A DNA stretch of 13,287 bases, taken from positions 3,087 through 16,373 of the forward strand of contig JAAOMT010000634.1 of NCBI GenBank assembly GCA_016748015.1. The letters are read 5' to 3'. Source of the stretch: Geosiphon pyriformis (taxonomy: Eukaryota; Glomeromycota; Glomeromycetes; Archaeosporales; Geosiphonaceae). Shown here piece by piece: positions 8,030 through 13,287 of this stretch (position 1 is its first letter; each line of letters starts with the position of its first letter). A program made the position numbers and the translations under genes. The notes under the pieces are model-generated. The model did not search any database. It worked only from the letters and a program-made list of their open reading frames with translations, and was not told the DNA's origin.

Positions 8030-10079
8030 ATGTTAATGTATTTTTCAATTCAAAATTTCCTAATTTTCCAAAAAGAAAGTCATCATATGTTCGCAACAAT
8101 TATAAAAAGTTATAATTTTAAATTAGGAATTTTAAAATATGAATATATTATTTTATCATATTATTTAATTGTTAATTGACATGAAAAATATAAATTATGA
8201 AACAATGTTCAATATTATTATTTATATATTAATAATTAAAAATCAAAAACAAAAATAAAGATTTATAAAAAAAATACAGATTTATTTGAAAATTAATTAT
8301 TTAATTTTTGATAACTTAAAAATCGTTTCAAATTTTTATTTTTAAAATTAAATTTTATGGAAACAAATATTGATGTTATATTGTTGATTTTTTTTATTTT
8401 GCCAAACATATATAAACAAACTTGATATAACAATTATGAATCTGTTAAGTATTACTTGCAAAATATTAAAAAATTTGAATAAAAATTTGAAAATTTTATG
8501 AACTGCTAAAATAATTACAAAATTTTTAGTTTAATTTCAATAAAAAGTTATTGTAAAAAACAATTAATAAAATTAAATACTTTACCAAAAAAATTTGTAA
8601 AATAATAAAAAAGATTTTTTTCAATAAAAATTTTTAATAACTAAAATAAAATTTAAAACAATGTTAAGTTAATGTATAATCATAAAATTAAATAATAAAA
8701 ATATAAGAGAGCTTGTTTTTATTAAAATATAAAAAAAGTTATTGTATTATTTTATTGCATATGAATAAAACGTTTTTATTTTTATTGTGTTAAATATAAA
8801 ATTTGCATCTTTAAATAAAAAACTTAATAAAACACAAATATTTAATTAATAATATAAACAAAAAAATAATATTTTTAATAAATATAAAATTTAACCAATA
8901 TAGTGAAAACACTTTGTGAAATAAAATATTAAAAAGTTATTAAAAAACCAAATTATGTTAGTTTAAAGTTTTAAGTTATTTTAATTATTGATTCAAAAAA
9001 ATAAACAAGAAAAACTTATGGTTAATATTAAATTAAAATTTATTTACTTAATCAATTTTAATTTTAAAATAATAATACAAAAACACATAAATTAAAAAAG
9101 TTTTAATATAAATTGAGTTTTCTAAAGACTAATTTAAATTTTACACATAAAATATTATCTGAATTATATGGTCAATAATAATAAAAACATATAATTTATT
9201 TATTTAATGTAATTATTGTGTTTTTAAAATTAATTAATAAATAAATTAATAAATAAGATTAGATAAAAATTTAAATAAATTACATACTCAAATTATAAAA
9301 GAATCTTAATGTTGAATTTAAGTTAAAAAAGTGGTTTTAATAATAACTAATAAATAGTTATTTAATATACAGTATAATGCAAAAAACTTTGCTTTTGAAA
9401 TTTTAATCAAGTATAAAAATATATTCTTTTATTAAATTTTAATAATTTTCGATTATGTAATTAATTTAAAATAACAATATAATAATTATAATTTAATTAA
9501 TTATAATTTATTACTTTTATTTATATAATCAAAAAAATACATATGTAAAAATAAATTTTTCGTAATAAGTTAATTATAAATTTTTCTTTAGATTAAAAAA
9601 TATTTTCAAATTTTTAAATAAATTTTGGCTAAAACAAAAATATTATAACAATTATTTTGTTATAATTAATAATATTGTATGACTAATTTTTTTAATCATT
9701 ATTAGATAATTATTTTTTTTAGTTTAATTAATTAATAATATAAAATTTCTTTTTATCAATTAATATTACTTCTTTATTCAATTATTTTTCAGTAAATTTT
9801 ATAATTATTTATTTTTGCCATTATTTTTTAATGATTTTTTTAATTACTTATTATTTTAGTTAATTACTTAATTATTTAGGTTTTTAATATTATTGTTTTA
9901 ATTCATTTTTTAATCTATTTTTTTTTTAAATATTTGTGAAAATTGACAAAATCTAAAATTTGAATTTTTTAATAAATTATAATTTAAAATAAATATTGTG
10001 AATTTTAATAAAAAATATATTTATAATTAAATACAATTATTTATAATGTTAATTTAACCTAAAAATTTTAAATTTTAAA
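8030..10079. other. A/T desert, no gene
   Basis: Two kilobases of almost pure A and T; a typical line has about six G or C in sixty bases. No frame contains protein-like sequence and no RNA gene signature is visible. The plus strand is A-rich from about 8230 to 9600 and turns T-rich from about 9690 to 9930. It starts with a short TA run near 8020. Confidence 0.7.
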
Positions 10080-10293
10080 TTATTTTCATATTTTGGATAT
10101 ATTATGTTTTAGTGGCCAGTCAGACACTGTTAATAGCACGATCCGCATTTTTTGTATGATATTTGAATTGTGTAAAAATAGCTGGTGGCTGGACTGCACT
10201 TGTAGTGACATGAAAATAAATGTTTACAAATTGTCTGTGCTTTTGAGTTTTTTTATAAAACGTATTGAGTTTTTATAAGTACTTTATTTTCAT
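10080..10293. mobile_element. Candidate short inserted element with flanking direct repeats
   Basis: A 194-base island (10090-10283) of clearly higher G+C lies in the A/T desert and is bracketed by the perfect 10-base direct repeat TTATTTTCAT (10080-10089 and 10284-10293), as a target-site duplication would be. Its right end carries two near-copies of TTGAGTTTTT(TT)ATAA (10243-10258 and 10265-10278), similar to the short 3' tail repeats of non-LTR retroposons. Inside, AGTGGCCAGTCAGACACT (10111-10128) and GGTGGCTGGACTGCACT (10184-10200) resemble each other. No terminal inverted repeat, tRNA-type B box or transposase is seen. Both strands are open for 40-60 codons but without a convincing start, so coding is not claimed. 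Alternatives are a conserved noncoding RNA or a gene scrap. Confidence 0.4.
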
Positions 10294-11130
10294 TGTATTT
10301 TACAAGTAAAATAAATTAATTTAAAAAACTTAATAATACAAATAAGTTTATGTGAATATCAAAAAATATATTTAATTAATTTCTTTTGACAATTAAAACA
10401 ATTTATAAAAAAATGAAATAGATATTGTAAAAATTAATTTTTGTATTATGTATAATAAATTAATATTCAATAATATTTTTTAAAAAATTTAAAATTCTAT
10501 TCTATTTCTGATACTTTAATAATAATAGAAATTTTTTGACAGGTTAAAATAACATTTTAAAATAACTAAATATTGTATTTTTAAAAGATTTTAACAAGTT
10601 TTGAAAGCTATTGTTTTTACAAAAAAAACATGTTAACTTTGCTTTTAATAAATTATTTAAGCAAAAGTAAAAATATTCCAAATTAATAATAAATGTTTTA
10701 AACAGCAAATTATATTATAAAAAACAGTTTAATACAAAATCAAACACTACAATTTTTTATTTTACTTGATTAATTTTTCTAATTTAGAACTTTATTTTCT
10801 GCATTAATTTTGCATTTATTTATTTATTTAAACAGGAGAATTTCATATTAATCTTAAAATATGTAAAAAGATTAAAAAATAAATTTACAATATATAATCC
10901 AGATAATATTACTTTTTAACTTCGTAACTATTTAATTTATGATTGTGTTTCTGTTTTAAAAAAATTGTTTTTCTATTTTTATTTTGTTAATTTAAACACT
11001 TATTCTGTTTTCTATTTTTTGAACTTTCTAAAAAAAGTCTAATATTGTTAAAAAATTATAATTACAGATTAGTAAATTAATACTAATATTATTATAATTA
11101 AAACTTTTACTTTTTAGATTTACTTATTTA
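10294..11130. other. A/T-rich intergenic stretch
   Basis: Continuation of the desert with no exon, RNA gene or repeat array seen. Composition alternates between A-rich (10320-10480) and T-rich (10920-11040) blocks on the plus strand. Confidence 0.6.
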
Positions 11131-11135
11131 TTTAA

Positions 11136-11160
11136 TTAGCCATTCTATTTTTAGAAATAG
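11136..11160. repeat. Second copy of the TTAGCCA-TCTATTTTTAGA motif
   Basis: Bases 11136-11156 (TTAGCCATTCTATTTTTAGA...) match 423-442 (TTAGCCACTCTATTTTTAGA) with a single mismatch over 20 positions. A TATA-like run (TTATATAAAT) follows at about 11165, as TATATAAG follows the first copy. It may be a shared promoter segment or the edge of a dispersed repeat. Confidence 0.4.
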
Positions 11161-11268
11161 TTATTTATATAAATATTCGTAGAAACTGTTTAAAAGAAAG
11201 ATATTAAGTATAGGTATCGACTATACAATATTTCATTCGAAGTCTTTGACAACTCATCCAAAACTTAC

Positions 11269-11550
11269 CATAAAAGAATCCCGCAAATATCAAGGCAAAT
11301 TCTTTACTATATTCGAATCATCAGAAATAACTTGACTCCTCAATGGGTCTCTCCATGTTAATTCGGATATAGGTGTATTACTTACAGCAGAAAACAAATG
11401 TTGATATAGCATATTAGTATTCTTTTTTAACTTTGATTTATATTTATTAATATTGCTTCTGGTCTGGTCCGAACTGAGAGGTTCTTTATCATTTACTTTC
11501 ACGACTCCGATGGCGCATAAACTATTGACCGTTTTATAGGAAACGTCGAA
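11269..11550 (-). pseudogene. Probable minus-strand exon, unknown protein
   Basis: The minus strand has an acceptor (GCGTTAG, AG at 11552-11551) and a strong donor GTAAGT beginning at 11268. Between them one frame is open for 87 codons (FDVSYKTVNSLCAIGVVKVN, then KEPLSSDQTRSNINKYKSKL, then SNTPISELTWRDPLRSQVIS) until TGA at 11289-11287, after which YLRDSFM leads into the donor. The first codons lack an ATG, as expected for an internal exon. The TGA replaces what could have been an Arg (CGA) codon. The composition (Lys/Ser/Asn-rich, few hydrophobics) suggests a soluble protein. No family recognised. It could be an active gene with a different splice choice or a recently inactivated one. Confidence 0.45.
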
Positions 11551-11736
11551 CTAACGCAGATATAAAATAGATTAGTTTCAATTCGTATATAATATATTAT
11601 TTTCCAGAAAACGCATGCGCTGTCAGATTATAAACAAAATCTCATCTTTGTGTGGTTAGCTACTTCAAAACGCAGATAAAAATCTTTGTGTGATGCTAAG
11701 ATAGCAACATAAAATTAAGCATATATCTATAACCTA

Positions 11737-11928
11737 ATGAACTTTCCCGCTGTCGGGGAAAAATCTTGTTGGCGGGCTATTGGGAGCTTAAGCTATTATG
11801 CTCTCTTTCTCAGTGGCACCACTATCAGCGTACTCATTATTCAATATCAACTTATATTCTACATATATAATTAAGCTACCTCCGGAAGAAGTGTCATATA
11901 TCGGGAGGAACCACGAGAATTTTGTTCT
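11737..11928 (-). pseudogene. Possible upstream exon of the minus-strand gene
   Basis: Minus-strand 11928-11791 is open for 46 codons and reads like protein (FSWFLPDIYDTSSGGSLIIY, then NNEYADSGATEKESIIA) before TAA 11790-11788. The same frame continues APNSPPTRFFPDSGKVH to TAG at 11736. It lies 5' of, and on the same strand as, the exon at 11550-11269, so both may belong to one gene. The plus strand over the same bases is open from ATG 11798 to TAG 11957 (53 codons), which leaves the strand open to doubt. No family recognised. Confidence 0.35.
11743..11761. repeat. G/C-rich stem-loop
   Basis: TTTCCC (11743-11748) pairs perfectly with GGGAAA (11756-11761) around the loop GCTGTCG. It stands out in an A/T-rich genome. 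It may simply be part of the coding remnant read on the minus strand (FFPDSGK). Confidence 0.4.
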
Positions 11929-11959
11929 TCAACGGTTGATAAGAAATTTTAAAGTTTAG

Positions 11960-12422
11960 TGTGGGAATTGTTAGACATTTTGTGAAATTATAGAAAATTC
12001 GAATAACCATAACGTAGGTATACTGACCTTTTAAAACGTTTTCGCCCCTCTATTTCTGGCCTCATTTAGGTATGGGGAATGTGGAGGTGACAAAAAAATT
12101 TAACAAAGAATATGCATATGCCACGAGTTAAAACAATCACGATTAAATCAAGCATGCAGAAGTTTGACGACCTTCTAATTATGATCATGAAGTAACAATA
12201 AACATCGATAAGGACTTTCCTCATTTATTGTCTATAGGCCCTTTAAAACCCAATCTTAGAGAGACAATATAAAATTCAGGCTTTAAGACCTCAGACAATG
12301 AATTTAAGGGACCAAATACTCTGAATTAATTGATCAATTGATAATATGCGGATTGACATCTCCAATAGCATAAATACTGATACGTAGGAAAAGATCTCAC
12401 TCAGATTTCTCATACTTTATCA
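11960..12422. other. 5' flank of the BTB-BACK gene
   Basis: Moderately A/T-rich spacer without a convincing exon; only short open pieces (about 20-25 codons). This is the presumed promoter and leader of the gene at 12423. Confidence 0.4.
12268..12274 (+). promoter_or_regulatory. TATA-like box upstream of BTB-BACK gene
   Basis: TATAAAA lies 155 bases before the chosen ATG at 12423, a plausible distance for a core promoter with a short leader. In A/T-rich DNA such a match has limited weight. Confidence 0.3.
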
Positions 12423-13287
12423 ATGTCACTTCAACAACAATTTCACGTTTTATCCAATGATTTCGGGAATTTATTAGATAGTCAGAAATTTTCTGATCAG
12501 AATTGCTGTTGGAGAAGCACCCAATCTCAGAAATTTTCATGCTCATTCACAAATTTTAGCAGCAAGATCACCATATTTTGCCGTAGCACTCTCTAATAAT
12601 TGGGTTAAAAGGGAAAGCAATGCCATTATCTTCGCTAAACCTAATATTTCACCTGAAATTTTTGAAATAATTCTCAGGTAAGGGTTTTTATTTGCTTCAA
12701 AGTATTTTGGCCAATATCAATTCATATCTTTTATTTTCATGTACAGATATATTTATAATGGTGAGATCTCTCTTGATAAACATGGAGTCTCTACCATTTT
12801 AGAATTGCTTGCTACCGCTGACGAACTTATTCTAGAGAATCTTATTGATCTCCTTGAAGATTATTTGATTCAACACCATGCAAAAGAGCTAGAAAAAAAT
12901 TTCATCACTTTGCAGAATATCTCATTTATGCATGATTCTTTCAAAAAGTTACAAGAATTCTGCACCGAAATAGCTGCTAACAATCCAGCTATAGTCTTCA
13001 ATTCCCAAGATTTCACCTCCCTCAGTGAAAACGTTCTTTCCTCAATTTTAACTCGAAATGACCTAAATATAGATGAATCTGAAATCTGGGAAAAAATTGT
13101 GGAATGGGGAGTTACTAAATTGGATAACAATATTCAGATGAAGAACGTTCTTTACTGGACAGATGAAAACTTTAACGCTTTTAAGGAATCCATTGAAAGA
13201 CTTTTACCTTTAATTCGCTTCTTTAACATATCTTCAGTTGACTTCTATCACAAAGTAAAACCATTTGCGAGAATCTTACCTGGAACT
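12423..13287 (+). CDS. BTB-BACK domain protein, 5' part, frameshifted in BTB
   Basis: Predicted adaptor of the BTB/BACK class; in other organisms such proteins dimerise through BTB and can link substrates to cullin-3 ubiquitin ligases. ATG 12423 begins MSLQQQFHVLSNDFGNLLDS, a typical N-terminus for the family in AM fungi; no earlier in-frame ATG exists after TGA 12378. At codon 26 (about 12498-12501) the frame shifts by +1: the original frame stops at TAA 12594 after 57 codons, while the shifted frame from 12502 continues the BTB fold (AVGEAPNLRNFHAHSQILAA, then RSPYFAVALSNNWV). A 69-base intron (GTAAGG at 12678 to TACAG, 12746) splits an Arg codon. Exon 2 is open to the window edge (180 codons): YIYNGEISL ends BTB, LLATADELILENLIDLLEDY starts BACK, and LIRFFNISSVDFYHKVKPF is near the BACK end. 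A C-terminal TLDc or Kelch part is expected beyond the edge. Pseudogene or sequence error are both possible. Confidence 0.85.

Noticed and set aside
10093-10278. 61-codon plus-strand gene in the G/C-richer island
   Set aside because: Starts at TTG with no ATG, is Cys/Trp-rich without a family pattern, and the opposite strand is also partly open. Kept as a candidate element instead.
10100-10280. snRNA, SRP RNA, RNase P RNA or tRNA in the island
   Set aside because: None of the conserved boxes of these RNAs were found, and no cloverleaf or T-loop consensus is present.
11798-11959. 53-codon plus-strand ORF starting at ATG
   Set aside because: Short, unrecognised, and overlapped by a minus-strand frame that is collinear with a better supported minus-strand exon. 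Not excluded, but not called.
12870-13130. Minus-strand open frame of 86 codons
   Set aside because: Antisense of the BACK-domain exon, whose plus-strand reading is unmistakable.

Overview
The window looks like nuclear DNA of an arbuscular mycorrhizal fungus (Glomeromycotina, Rhizophagus/Glomus type). Four things point there: extreme A+T richness outside exons, short GT..AG introns (69 to about 115 bases), a BTB-BACK protein of the kind greatly expanded in these fungi, and a split multi-pass membrane protein of a style I associate with the same genomes. The assignment rests on recognition by reading, not on a search. Nothing bacterial or viral was seen, and I found no rRNA or tRNA.

Layout. 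1-1750 is A+T-rich with one promoter-like patch (CCAAT box at 406, TATA-like box at 493) and an uncertain gene start. About 1759-3576 (+) is a multi-exon membrane-protein gene. Its protein reading is very clear, but it carries one lost splice donor and one frame change at a T run. 3600-8000 is a graveyard of decayed genes on both strands: an unrecognised remnant at 3898-4260 (+), a membrane-protein-like remnant at 4822-5389 (-), an exon-like scrap at 5605-5712 (+), two consecutive open frames at 6093-6348 (+), a broken paralogue of the membrane gene at about 6400-6905 (+), and a class-3-lipase-like alpha/beta hydrolase remnant at 7690-8003 (-). 8030-11130 is an A/T desert interrupted by one sharply bounded 194-base island (10090-10283) flanked by a perfect 10-base direct repeat, possibly a small transposed element. 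11230-11930 holds a probable minus-strand gene or gene remnant of unknown family. 12423 to the right edge is the 5' part of a BTB-BACK gene with one intron and a frameshift inside the BTB domain.

Taken together this is a repeat-rich, gene-poor compartment. Members of expanded families lie in it as damaged copies, and only two loci (the membrane protein and the BTB-BACK gene) are near-intact. I see no functional cluster or operon-like linkage. The main interest is in the decay pattern, the bounded island and the unrecognised coding remnants.
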